From Akkermansia muciniphila (lineage in GTDB: Bacteria > Verrucomicrobiota > Verrucomicrobiia > Opitutales > UBA953), in the NCBI GenBank assembly GCA_943331445.1, contig CALQLO010000001.1, positions 62,001-126,000 of the forward strand: a stretch of DNA of 64,000 nt, read 5' to 3'. Below the pieces are notes generated by a model, which was not told where the DNA came from, made no database searches, and worked only from the letters and a program-made list of their open reading frames with translations. The translations under genes and the position numbers were made by a program. Positions 16,608 to 25,081 of the stretch are shown here, in pieces; positions within the stretch are counted from its first letter, which is position 1, and every line of letters starts with the position of its first letter.

Positions 16608-19127
16608 CTACCCTTCCTGGTCGCGTTCCTGCGAAGCCTCGGAGGCTGCGGCGGAAGCGGGCGAGTCACTGAGACGAATGAGTGCATCGAGGGAGGAGAA
16701 GTGTCGGGTCCAGTCGGTCATGTCAGGGATATCGCCGACGACGGTGGAGAAGAGTTCGCGCTTCTCCTGCTTCAGTTCTTCGATGCGTTCCTCGACGGTG
16801 CCCGGGGCAATCATGCGGTAAATCAGCACAGGGTTCTTTTGCCCGATTCGATGGACGCGGTCGACCGCCTGCGCTTCGACAGCGGGATTCCACCACGGAT
16901 CCATCAAGAAGACGTATTCCGCGGTATTGAGCGTGATACCCGTGCCCCCAGCCTTGAGTGAGGCGAGGAAGAGGGCCGGACCTTTGGTTTCTTTGAACTG
17001 CTCGACCGGGGCTGAACGATCCTTGGTCTCTCCAGTCAGCTCGTAGATTGGCAGATTGGGCAGGTCCCTCGCGAGTGCCGATTTGACGCGTTCAAGCAGT
17101 GAGACGAATTGCGAGAAAACGACGGCCTTGGAGCCGTTGGCCGCGATTTCCGAAAGCTTTGAAACCAAGAGCGTGACCTTGCCGGAGTGCGATGAAGGAC
17201 AATTGGAGTTGTCAGGCAATAAGCCGGGGTCGCAGCACACTTGGCGTAGACGCATTAAAAGGGTGAGGACCGAGGTCGCATCCTTCGAAAGTAAACTCGC
17301 AAGCTCTCCCGAGAGTCCGCTGCCTTGGGTGAGATGCTGATAGAGGGCGCGTTGTTCGTGCGTCAGTGGGCAGGGCAAGACGACTTCCATCTTGGGCGGA
17401 ATGTCTGAAGCAACATGGCGTTTGAGACGGCGCAGAATAAACGGCGAAACTTGGCGGCGGACCTTACCCAAGGCGATTGAAGCATCCCGCAGCATCATGC
17501 GCTCAAAGTTGGCGCGTTTGCCAAGTAAGCCCGGCATGAGGAAACGGAAAATTGTCCACAGATCCGTTGGACGATTTTCGAGGGGGGTGCCGGTAATGGC
17601 AATTCGGTGGTCGGCTTGGACAGATACGCAAGTCTGAGTTGTTTTGGATTCTGGATTCTTAATCGCCTGTGCTTCGTCCAGAACCGCGTACCCGAATTGG
17701 GTCTTCGGGAGTAGCGAGGCGTGCCGACGGAGTTGAGTGTAGCTAGAAATCCACAGACGCGCCCCAGGGTTCTTGGCGAAGTCGTCTTCGGCGGTGAGCA
17801 CTGCGGTGCCTGCACTCATCTCTGGGTGGAATCGTTTGATTTCTCCGAGCCAGACGGGAATGACGCTGGCGGGGCAGACGATGATCGAGCGTTCGCCTAT
17901 TGGTCGGGAGGCCAGCAAGGCGAGCACCTGGACGGTTTTACCTAAGCCCATTTCATCGGCGAGCAATGGATGCGAGCCGAGGTCGCAAAGCCGTCCGAGC
18001 CAAGCGACGCCTTTGGCCTGATACGGACGAAGGTGGGCGGGGAGATTGTCTGGTGCGGCCGGCTCATGCAGGAGCTGGTCCTTCCACTCCTTGAGGTCAT
18101 CATTAAGTTTCAGTGCTCCGACCGCCGCATGGTCGAACAGGGAGAGTAAGAGGTAGCGAGGTACTTCCCCGTCCTTTGCCCGCCAATCTTCTGAAAAGTC
18201 GGCTACCGCGGCGTTGTAGGCGACGACCCCCTTCCCTGGCAAGATGACCGGTCGCCCGCCCGCCTTGAGTAGAAGTTTCTGTTCTTCGGCAAGCAGCCGG
18301 TGTCCGCCCGCTTTGAGGCGCCAGTTCAGTTTGAAAGATTTACGATCTCCGGCCGATTCGGCCTCGGCATCCACGGCGACTTGTAACTGTTCGTTGCGAA
18401 AAATGTTCAAGGCTTCTTCGCCGATGAGCTTGAAGCGCTTGCGCCATTCAGGTAATTCTTCGCGGACGAACCGCTCGATCCGGCCGATATTGTCCATCGC
18501 CCAGGTGCCCGCGGTCTTGCTGTAGACAAAGCCTGCGCGGTGTGCGACGGTGCTGAACCGAAAAAGGGTCTGCCGCTGCTCATCGGAGAGTTCGTCGCCG
18601 GGGATAGCCCCGGGGCCAAAACAGTTCCAGGAATGACCCCCGCGGCCACCCCAAGCTGCGGCGGTCTTTAATCCGTCTGAAGTAAGATCAAAGGTTACTT
18701 GAAGTTTCAGCGCCGTCCGGGCTCCGCTATCCTTGCGCTCAGGTTCTTTCGGGGCGGACGTTTCCGCGCTCGGAGCGGTGTCGTCGATCGCAGGGATTTC
18801 GTCGGCGAGCAATTCTTCTACTTCGTAAATTGAGGCAACGGCGAACGGAGCGCCGTTCTCTTCCTCGGGTAAGGACGTGCGCCACTCGATTTTCCCGTTA
18901 TTAATTTCAATCACCGCCCGAACCGTCTGCGTTTCCGTTCGGGTGAGTGCCTCGGCATTCTCGACCTTTAACTCAACTTGGCGCACCAAGCCTTCGGTGT
19001 AGAGCCGACGTCCTTCGACTAAATCTGGTTCGGAGAATCCGGCTTCCCACTCCTCAGGTAGGGACGCAAACCACCTCTCCAGCGCTTCCGTGGAGTAGGA
19101 ACGATTAGCCGGTCGCGGGGAAGACAT
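16608..19127 (-). CDS. SNF2-family DEAD/DEAH-like helicase
   Basis: This is an 839-residue Swi2/Snf2-type ATPase that should translocate on double-stranded DNA. The N-terminal 350 residues are poorly conserved and mostly acidic. The ATPase core begins with LADEMGLGKTVQVLALL (Walker A), followed by VLDEAQAIKNP (DEAQ box) and ITGTPLENRPTDLWTIF. The C-terminal RecA domain has SLKAGGTGITLN and DPWWNPAVEAQAVDRVHRIGQ. The start at 19127 (MSSPRPANRS) was chosen because upstream residues are low quality and would run into sucA. It is transcribed divergently from sucA with 132 bases between the starts. No restriction or defence partner genes adjoin it, so a housekeeping role is likely. Confidence 0.9.
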   Translation of the reverse strand: MSSPRPANRSYSTEALERWFASLPEEWEAGFSEPDLVEGRRLYTEGLVRQVELKVENAEALTRTETQTVRAVIEINNGKIEWRTSLPEEENGAPFAVASIYEVEELLADEIPAIDDTAPSAETSAPKEPERKDSGARTALKLQVTFDLTSDGLKTAAAWGGRGGHSWNCFGPGAIPGDELSDEQRQTLFRFSTVAHRAGFVYSKTAGTWAMDNIGRIERFVREELPEWRKRFKLIGEEALNIFRNEQLQVAVDAEAESAGDRKSFKLNWRLKAGGHRLLAEEQKLLLKAGGRPVILPGKGVVAYNAAVADFSEDWRAKDGEVPRYLLLSLFDHAAVGALKLNDDLKEWKDQLLHEPAAPDNLPAHLRPYQAKGVAWLGRLCDLGSHPLLADEMGLGKTVQVLALLASRPIGERSIIVCPASVIPVWLGEIKRFHPEMSAGTAVLTAEDDFAKNPGARLWISSYTQLRRHASLLPKTQFGYAVLDEAQAIKNPESKTTQTCVSVQADHRIAITGTPLENRPTDLWTIFRFLMPGLLGKRANFERMMLRDASIALGKVRRQVSPFILRRLKRHVASDIPPKMEVVLPCPLTHEQRALYQHLTQGSGLSGELASLLSKDATSVLTLLMRLRQVCCDPGLLPDNSNCPSSHSGKVTLLVSKLSEIAANGSKAVVFSQFVSLLERVKSALARDLPNLPIYELTGETKDRSAPVEQFKETKGPALFLASLKAGGTGITLNTAEYVFLMDPWWNPAVEAQAVDRVHRIGQKNPVLIYRMIAPGTVEERIEELKQEKRELFSTVVGDIPDMTDWTRHFSSLDALIRLSDSPASAAASEASQERDQEG

Positions 19128-19259
19128 CGACGGAACCGCATTAAACCTCGGCGTTTTTGTCCTTACAATCCCCAAAGTCTGGCTTTTTTTCGACAGCGTC
19201 TGGGCTTGTGAACAAGCCGCTAATCGTGCAAGGTTTACGTCCCTTTTACAGGCAAAGAA

Positions 19260-21980
19260 ATGAAACATCTTAGTGTCGGAACTCGATGGAATGCGGATCT
19301 GGTCGCCGCCTATCACGAACAGTGGTCCAAGGACCCCTCTTCCGTGGATGCGGAATGGCGTGCTTTCTTCGAGGGCTTTGAGCTAGGCGTGAGCCTTCCG
19401 CCCAAGCCAGCCAAAGGCGCGGCTCCGCTTGCCGGGGTGGATGCGGTTGCCCAGTGGAAGGTACTCGCGGCCATCCAGGCTTATCGTGCCCTCGGTCACC
19501 AGCAGTCGCGCATTAATCCGCTTTTCGACCCCGTCCCCCACTTTGAACTCACGGACAAGGCTCTCGGGTTGGACTCCATCCCGGTCGACCGAGTATTTCA
19601 TACGGGTGATTTTCTCGGCGGCAAGTTGCTCCCCTTGTCGGAAATTATCTCAAAACTGAAGTCGATTTACTGCGGCCCGATTGGCGTTGAGCTTACCCAT
19701 ATCCAGGATGGTGAACGCCGCCGTTGGTTGCAGGAGCGCGTGGAATCCTGCGGGCTTCGCCCGTCGTATGATATCGCCGCTCGGCGTCGTTTCCTGCGTT
19801 CCATTGTTCAGGCCGAGCAGTTTGAGCGCTTCCTGCACAAGACTTTTGTGGGAGCCAAGCGCTTTTCCGTTGAAGGCGGCGAAGTGCTGCTCGCGGCCCT
19901 CGATCAGATTATCGAACGCGCCCCCGCGTCGGGTATTTCTGATATCGTCTTAGGGATGGCCCATCGCGGTCGCCTCAATGTGCTCGTCAACATCTGCGGC
20001 AAAAAAGCCGAAGCCTTGTTCGGGGCCTTTTCTGAGAATCATATTCCTGACACCACCCATGGTGATGGTGACGTCAAATATCACCTTGGTTATGCGGGCG
20101 CCCGCATGGTCGGCGGTAAGGAGGTCAGCATCACGCTCGCTTATAACCCTAGTCACCTCGAGGCGGTTAATCCTGTCGTCTTGGGTCGCACTCGGGCACT
20201 GGTCGATCTTCAAGGGGGCGCGGATCGCTCGAAGGCGCTACCGATTTTGATTCATGGCGACGCGGCTTTTGCCGGCCAGGGCATCGTCATGGAAACCCTT
20301 AACCTCGCCGGCCTGAAGGGCTACGGAGTCGGCGGTACGCTCCACCTAGTCAGTAATAATCAAGTCGGCTTCACGACCAACCCGGACGAGGCACGTACGG
20401 GCCGCCATTGTACGGAAATCGCGAAATTTACGGAATGCCCCATCTTCCACGCCAACGGTGATGACCCCGATGCCGTCATTCTTGCCACAGAGCTCGCCCT
20501 CGAGTTCCGACAGAAGTTCGCCGCCGATGCCGTTGTGGATATCGTGTGCTATCGCCGCTACGGCCACAATGAAACGGATGAGCCCGCGTTCACCCAGCCA
20601 GTTCTTTACCGCAATATCACCGCCCACCCTTCTGTGGCCGAGTTATATGCGTCCCGCTTGACCGAATCTGGCTCCGCTCCTGACGGCGAATTGATTACGC
20701 TGCGGACTGAATTTGAAGTGTTGCTGAATGCGGCGCAGGAACGTGCTCAGGCCGCTCTCGCCGTGGAAGTCGAAAATCACAAAAAGAATCCTCCGGGCGT
20801 CCGTCCGTTCAATGCTCCGTACGATCACTTCGTTGATACGTCCGCTCCGTCCGAACTTCTGACGAAGGTAGCCCCGGTCCTGTGGCAGATGCCGCCGGAT
20901 TTCTCGCCTAACCCGAAGATCAAGCGCTTACTCGATATCAAAGCCGAAGCTTTTAAGTCCGGGGCAAACTTCGATTGGAGCTTGGGTGAAGGGCTCGCCT
21001 TTGCTTCGCTCCTCGCCGAAGGTTATCCTGTACGTATTTCCGGTCAGGATTGTGAGCGCGGAACTTTCTCCCACCGTCATGCGGTCTTGCATGACCCTTC
21101 TAATGATGCCGAATATTGCCCGCTGGGCTCAATCTCCGGGGCCGAAATCGAATTAGTGAATTCGTCGCTGTCGGAGTATGCCGTCCTGGGTTTTGATTAT
21201 GGCTACTCACTGGAAGCGAAGGATTCTCTCGTCATCTGGGAGGCTCAATTCGGCGACTTCGCCAACGGTGCGCAAATCATGATCGACCAGTTTCTGGCCT
21301 CGGCAGAATCCAAGTGGGGTCAGGATAGCGGGCTCGTGTTGTTGCTGCCGCACGGCTACGAAGGACAGGGTCCCGAACACTCCTCTGCTCGGATTGAACG
21401 CTTCCTGCAGCTTTGCGCTGAGAACAATATGCAGGTCGTTCAGCCCTCCACGCCGGCCCAGCTATTTCACGCCCTTCGACGTCAGGTGAAATCGGAACTT
21501 CGCAAGCCACTCGTCGTCATGACGCCTAAGAGTCTGTTGCGTCATAAGTCCTGTGTGAGCACGTTGAACGATTTCACTACTGGTCATTTCCAGGCAATTT
21601 TGCCGGACGCGACCCCTGCGACAAAGACCGAACGCCTGCTACTCTGTTCTGGTAAGGTCTTCTACGAACTCGATGCCGAGCGGGTCGCACGAAAGGATGC
21701 CACCACAACTATCCTGCGTATCGAGCAGTTCTATCCGTTCGATGCCGCGTCGCTTAAGAAACTTCACGCCGCGGTCGGATCGCCTTCCAGGGTTGTCTGG
21801 GTGCAGGATGAAGCCCGCAATATGGGCGGCTGGACTTTTGTCTCTTCGATGATTGAAGACGCTATCGGTATCCGCCCGGTCTATGCTGGTCGGGATGCGG
21901 CTGCCTCCCCGGCGGTGGGTTCGCTTGCCGTCCATAAGATTGAGCAGGCTGATGTCCTCCGGCAGGCTTTTTCAGCCTAA
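19260..21980 (+). CDS. sucA: 2-oxoglutarate dehydrogenase E1 component
   Basis: SucA is the thiamine-diphosphate decarboxylase subunit of the 2-oxoglutarate dehydrogenase complex of the TCA cycle. The N-terminal helix includes a WRAFFEGFE element resembling that used for E2 contact. Active-site blocks include GMAHRGRLNVLVNI, KYHLGY, NPSHLEAVNPVV and HGDAAFAGQGIVMETLNL. The C-terminal transketolase-like domain has SGQDCERGTFSHRH and LPHGYEGQGPEHSSARIERFLQL. At 906 residues it is close to the E. coli enzyme (933). sucB and lpd follow on the same strand. Confidence 0.96.
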   Translation: MKHLSVGTRWNADLVAAYHEQWSKDPSSVDAEWRAFFEGFELGVSLPPKPAKGAAPLAGVDAVAQWKVLAAIQAYRALGHQQSRINPLFDPVPHFELTDKALGLDSIPVDRVFHTGDFLGGKLLPLSEIISKLKSIYCGPIGVELTHIQDGERRRWLQERVESCGLRPSYDIAARRRFLRSIVQAEQFERFLHKTFVGAKRFSVEGGEVLLAALDQIIERAPASGISDIVLGMAHRGRLNVLVNICGKKAEALFGAFSENHIPDTTHGDGDVKYHLGYAGARMVGGKEVSITLAYNPSHLEAVNPVVLGRTRALVDLQGGADRSKALPILIHGDAAFAGQGIVMETLNLAGLKGYGVGGTLHLVSNNQVGFTTNPDEARTGRHCTEIAKFTECPIFHANGDDPDAVILATELALEFRQKFAADAVVDIVCYRRYGHNETDEPAFTQPVLYRNITAHPSVAELYASRLTESGSAPDGELITLRTEFEVLLNAAQERAQAALAVEVENHKKNPPGVRPFNAPYDHFVDTSAPSELLTKVAPVLWQMPPDFSPNPKIKRLLDIKAEAFKSGANFDWSLGEGLAFASLLAEGYPVRISGQDCERGTFSHRHAVLHDPSNDAEYCPLGSISGAEIELVNSSLSEYAVLGFDYGYSLEAKDSLVIWEAQFGDFANGAQIMIDQFLASAESKWGQDSGLVLLLPHGYEGQGPEHSSARIERFLQLCAENNMQVVQPSTPAQLFHALRRQVKSELRKPLVVMTPKSLLRHKSCVSTLNDFTTGHFQAILPDATPATKTERLLLCSGKVFYELDAERVARKDATTTILRIEQFYPFDAASLKKLHAAVGSPSRVVWVQDEARNMGGWTFVSSMIEDAIGIRPVYAGRDAAASPAVGSLAVHKIEQADVLRQAFSA

Positions 21981-22027
21981 TAGGGCCTAGTAGCACAATT
22001 TGTCCCTTAAACGAGGGGGGCTACTAT

Positions 22028-22081
22028 CCCTTGGGTGACCGCTTAAGGTCGATTAAAGGGTTATTTCCCCGTTGAAACGGG
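22028..22081 (+). promoter_or_regulatory. Two stem-loops in the sucA-sucB intergenic region
   Basis: Within the 138-base gap, CCCTT (22028) can pair with AAGGG (22056-22060), enclosing an inner GACC/GGTC stem. A second hairpin, CCCGTT-GA-AACGGG, follows at 22068-22081. Neither is followed by a T-run, so they are not standard terminators. They may be RNA-processing or stabilising structures between the E1 and E2 genes. This is inference from pairing only. Confidence 0.35.
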
Positions 22082-22118
22082 CCGTAAGGGATTCCAAGGT
22101 CTGACCTACCTAATTTTC

Positions 22119-23390
22119 ATGGCCGTCGAAGTCAAAATCCCTCCCATGGGCGAATCCATCACCGGGGGCCTCCTTGCCACTTGGTTGGTCAAAAGCGGTG
22201 ACGCTGTCCGCAAGGGCCAGCCGCTCTTCTCCTACGAAACCGATAAGGTTACCTCTGAAGGCACTGCCGAGGTAGACGGACGGATTACCCTTACGGTGGA
22301 AGCTGGCACTGAAGTGCTCGTCGGTCAGGTTGTCGCTTCCATTGAGGCTGGCGCCGCTGGTACCGCCCCTCCTCCGTCTGCTGTTGCTGCGCCTGCGGTT
22401 AAGTCCGCAGTGACTCCGGTTGCCGCCAAGGCTCCCGCGGCCCCTGTTGCGGCGAAGCTTGGTGCGGCCGCAGAAGTTTCTCCTGCCGTTCGGCGGCTCT
22501 CGGCTGAGACTGGATTGAATCCTGCTGGCATCGAAGGTTCGGGCAAAGCGGGTCGCGTGACCAAGGGCGATATGTTGGCTGCGCTTGCTGGCCAGACGCC
22601 GATCCAGGCTCCCGTTACCGCCGCCCCCGCCCCTTCTGCCGTTGCTCAGGTATCTTCCCCTGCTGCCCCAGTTGTCATTCCTTCCCGCGATGGTCTTACC
22701 TCACGCAAGCGGATGTCTCCTTTGCGCCGCAAAATCGCCGAACGTCTGGTGCAGGCCAAATCCGAAACGGCGATGCTCACGACCTTCAACGAGGTCAATA
22801 TGGCGCCGGTGATGGAACTGCGAAAGCGCCATGGCGAGGAATTCCTCAAGAAATACGGGGTGAAACTCGGTTTCATGTCCTTTTTCGTTAAGGCCGCCGT
22901 CCAGGCTATGAAGGAAGTTACGGCGATTAACGCCCAGCTTGACGGCGAAGATATCGTCGAGAATCACTTCTACGATATCGGTGTGGCCGTGGGCACGGAT
23001 AAAGGCCTGATGGTTCCCGTCGTGCGCGACTGCGATCAGTTGAACTTCGCTGGGATCGAGAAAGCGATTGGCGATTTCGGTAAGCGTGCCCGCGACGGCA
23101 AGATTCAGCTGCCGGAACTTCAAGGCGGCGTCTTCACGATTTCCAACGGCGGTATTTATGGCTCGATGCTTTCGACGCCGATTCTCAACCACCCGCAGGC
23201 CGCGATCATGGGGCTGCACAATATCGTCGAACGTCCCGTTGCCGAAAACGGACAAGTCGTGATTCGGCCGATCATGTATCTGGCTCTGTCGTATGATCAC
23301 CGCATCATCGACGGTAAGGAAGCCGTGACCTTCCTGGTGAAGGTCCGCCAGTTTATCGAAGACCCGCAACGGCTGCTCTTCGGCGTTTAA
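22119..23390 (+). CDS. sucB: 2-oxoglutarate dehydrogenase E2 (dihydrolipoyl succinyltransferase)
   Basis: SucB transfers the succinyl group from lipoamide to coenzyme A and forms the core of the complex. A single lipoyl domain covers about residues 1-78, with the lipoylated lysine in [10 protein letters not shown]. An Ala/Pro-rich linker leads to a peripheral subunit-binding domain ([23 protein letters not shown]...) at about 120-155. A second linker then precedes the catalytic domain (about 190-423), which carries [17 protein letters not shown] and [14 protein letters not shown], with the catalytic His and Asp. These C-terminal motifs are the E2o version rather than pyruvate E2. It sits between sucA and lpd. 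Confidence 0.95.
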   Translation: MAVEVKIPPMGESITGGLLATWLVKSGDAVRKGQPLFSYETDKVTSEGTAEVDGRITLTVEAGTEVLVGQVVASIEAGAAGTAPPPSAVAAPAVKSAVTPVAAKAPAAPVAAKLGAAAEVSPAVRRLSAETGLNPAGIEGSGKAGRVTKGDMLAALAGQTPIQAPVTAAPAPSAVAQVSSPAAPVVIPSRDGLTSRKRMSPLRRKIAERLVQAKSETAMLTTFNEVNMAPVMELRKRHGEEFLKKYGVKLGFMSFFVKAAVQAMKEVTAINAQLDGEDIVENHFYDIGVAVGTDKGLMVPVVRDCDQLNFAGIEKAIGDFGKRARDGKIQLPELQGGVFTISNGGIYGSMLSTPILNHPQAAIMGLHNIVERPVAENGQVVIRPIMYLALSYDHRIIDGKEAVTFLVKVRQFIEDPQRLLFGV

Positions 23391-23414
23391 TTTAACCTCC
23401 TCAACTCTACCGCA

Positions 23415-24815
23415 ATGTCTCAATTCGATCTCGTCGTAATCGGCTCCGGCCCTGGTGGCTATGTCGCCGCCATCAAAGCTGGCCAGCTTGGCCTGAAAGT
23501 AGCCCTTGTGGAGAAGGACAACTCCCTCGGTGGCACCTGTCTCAATGTTGGGTGCATCCCTTCCAAGGCGCTCCTGCACTCTACCGAGGTTTATCAGCAT
23601 GCTTTGCATGGCAAAAAGCATGGTCTGGTCGGCACGGAGAAGCTCACTTTTGACGTGGCGGCGATGCTCGCGAATAAAGACAAGGTTGTCGCCCAGCTGA
23701 ACATGGGCGTCGGCGCCCTGCTTAAGAAGCGTAACGTTGAGATTGTGCGCGGTCTCGGTCGTCTCGCTAAGGCGGGTGAAGTTCTCGTCCGCAGTACGTC
23801 TGGCGATCGTACGCTCGAAACAAAGAACATCCTCATCGCTACGGGTTCCGTGCCGATCGAGCTGCCTTTCATGAAGTTTGACGGCGAGACCGTCATTTCT
23901 TCCGATCACGGTATTTCCCTGAAGGCTGTCCCTGAGAAGATGGTCGTGGTTGGTGCTGGTGCCATCGGCCTCGAGCTTGGCTCCGTCTGGGCCCGCCTTG
24001 GATCCCAAGTCACCGTCGTGGAAATGCTGCCGTCCATCGGAGGCCCGAGTTACGATGCCGACGTTGCCAAGGCCGCCCAATCTGCTTTCGAAAAACAGGG
24101 TATCAAGTTCGAGTTGGGCGCCAAGGTTACGGGCGTCAAGAAGACCTCTGGTCGTTCCGCCCTGACCGCCGAACGCGACGGCAAGCCCCTCGAATTTGCC
24201 GCCGATAAGATTCTCGTCGCCGTGGGCCGCAAGGCTAACACGACCGGCTTGGGTGCCCAGGAAGCGGGCCTGAAGCTCGATGAACGTGGTCGGATCGTCA
24301 TTGATGGCCACTTCCAGACTAACTTGCCTGGTGTCTATGCCATCGGCGATGTCGTCGCCGGTCCAATGCTCGCGCACAAGGCCGAGGAAGAAGGCGTGGC
24401 GGTCGCTGAAAATCTCGCTGGTAAGCATGGCCATGTGAATTACGCCATTATCCCCGGAGTTATTTATACCGACCCTGAGGTGGCTTGCGTCGGTCTCTCT
24501 GAAGCCGACGCTAAGGCGAAGAATATTGAAGTGTTGATTGGTAAGTTTCAGTTGGCAGGCAACGGACGTGCCATTGCCTCCGACGGTACGGCTGGCTTCG
24601 TCAAAGTCATCGCCTGTGCCAAGACGGACAAACTTCTCGGTGTTCAGATGGTCGCCAAGGGTGCCTCAGAAATGATCGCGGCAGCTTGTGCGCACATGGA
24701 ATACGGCGGCAGCGCGGAAGATGTCGCTCGCACCTGCTTCGCCCACCCCACGGTGAGTGAATCCTTCAAGGAAGCCGCGATGGCCGTCAGTAAGACGAGC
24801 ATCCACTCGCTCTAA
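23415..24815 (+). CDS. lpd: Dihydrolipoyl dehydrogenase (E3)
   Basis: Lpd reoxidises dihydrolipoamide with FAD and NAD+. The FAD fingerprint VIGSGPGGYVAAIKAGQLG is near the N-terminus. The redox-active disulfide is in GGTCLNVGCIPSKALL. The NAD-binding motif VVVGAGAIGLELGSVWARLG is at about 176-195. FAHPTVSESFKEA near the C-terminus carries the catalytic His-Glu pair. The 466 residues are standard. It is the last gene of the sucA-sucB-lpd unit and is followed by a terminator. It may also serve pyruvate dehydrogenase and glycine cleavage. Confidence 0.96.
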   Translation: MSQFDLVVIGSGPGGYVAAIKAGQLGLKVALVEKDNSLGGTCLNVGCIPSKALLHSTEVYQHALHGKKHGLVGTEKLTFDVAAMLANKDKVVAQLNMGVGALLKKRNVEIVRGLGRLAKAGEVLVRSTSGDRTLETKNILIATGSVPIELPFMKFDGETVISSDHGISLKAVPEKMVVVGAGAIGLELGSVWARLGSQVTVVEMLPSIGGPSYDADVAKAAQSAFEKQGIKFELGAKVTGVKKTSGRSALTAERDGKPLEFAADKILVAVGRKANTTGLGAQEAGLKLDERGRIVIDGHFQTNLPGVYAIGDVVAGPMLAHKAEEEGVAVAENLAGKHGHVNYAIIPGVIYTDPEVACVGLSEADAKAKNIEVLIGKFQLAGNGRAIASDGTAGFVKVIACAKTDKLLGVQMVAKGASEMIAAACAHMEYGGSAEDVARTCFAHPTVSESFKEAAMAVSKTSIHSL

Positions 24816-24838
24816 ACTTCAGATAAGTTTTTCGAACG

Positions 24839-24864
24839 AAAGGGTGCGAATAGCACCCTTTCTT
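24839..24864 (+). terminator. Rho-independent terminator after lpd
   Basis: AAAGGGTGC pairs with GCACCCTTT around a five-base GAATA loop, followed by a short T-rich tail. It lies 24 bases after the lpd stop and ends the sucA-sucB-lpd unit. Confidence 0.82.
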
Positions 24865-24912
24865 ATGCCTATTCGGAAAGCCAAACGACCGCTTGGCATC
24901 GTGAAAAGATAA

Positions 24913-25009
24913 GGGGCCAGGCTTACCACGGCACACGAGTGAACTGACTGCCGTTGCTTCCTTCCGGACCTGGCGGGGTTCGTCAGTCACCCATTGCATG
25001 GGGCCTGGC
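24913..25009 (-). ncRNA. ffs: Bacterial small SRP RNA (4.5S RNA)
   Basis: Read on the minus strand, this about 97-nt segment starts GCCAGGCCCC and ends with the complementary GGGGCCTGGC in reverse orientation, closing a long hairpin. The apical part holds the hallmark SRP domain IV sequence: CCAGGTCCGGAAGGAAGCA, with the GGAA tetraloop, the symmetric loop and the AAGGAAGCA asymmetric side. This is where Ffh binds. The size matches the short 4.5S type without an Alu domain. It sits between the lpd terminator and valS, on the opposite strand to both. The exact 5' end is estimated from base pairing. Confidence 0.93.
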
Positions 25010-25059
25010 TTACCTATCTTCATGCCTCCCTAATACGCTCTTTTCAATCCCGAACTTAA

Positions 25060-25081
25060 CCCCTAATCATTCACCTTCCCG
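25060..25081 (+). promoter_or_regulatory. Pyrimidine-rich, SD-less leader of valS
   Basis: The 22 bases before the valS ATG are mostly C and T with scattered A, and contain no GGAG/AGGA-type element. The G directly before the ATG is the only G in the stretch. This is another example of the leader style seen across the window. Confidence 0.35.

Noticed and set aside
16608-19127. SNF2 helicase as part of a defence island
   Set aside because: Neighbours are rimO and sucA, with no nuclease, methyltransferase or defence partner, so a housekeeping role is more likely.
22701-24434. Long open frame on the minus strand across sucB and lpd
   Set aside because: It is antisense to two unmistakable genes, has no recognisable motifs, and follows from GC-rich codon bias of the real genes.
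24787-25023. Small minus-strand protein frame across the SRP RNA
   Set aside because: The segment is fully explained by the SRP RNA hairpin and its conserved domain IV sequence.
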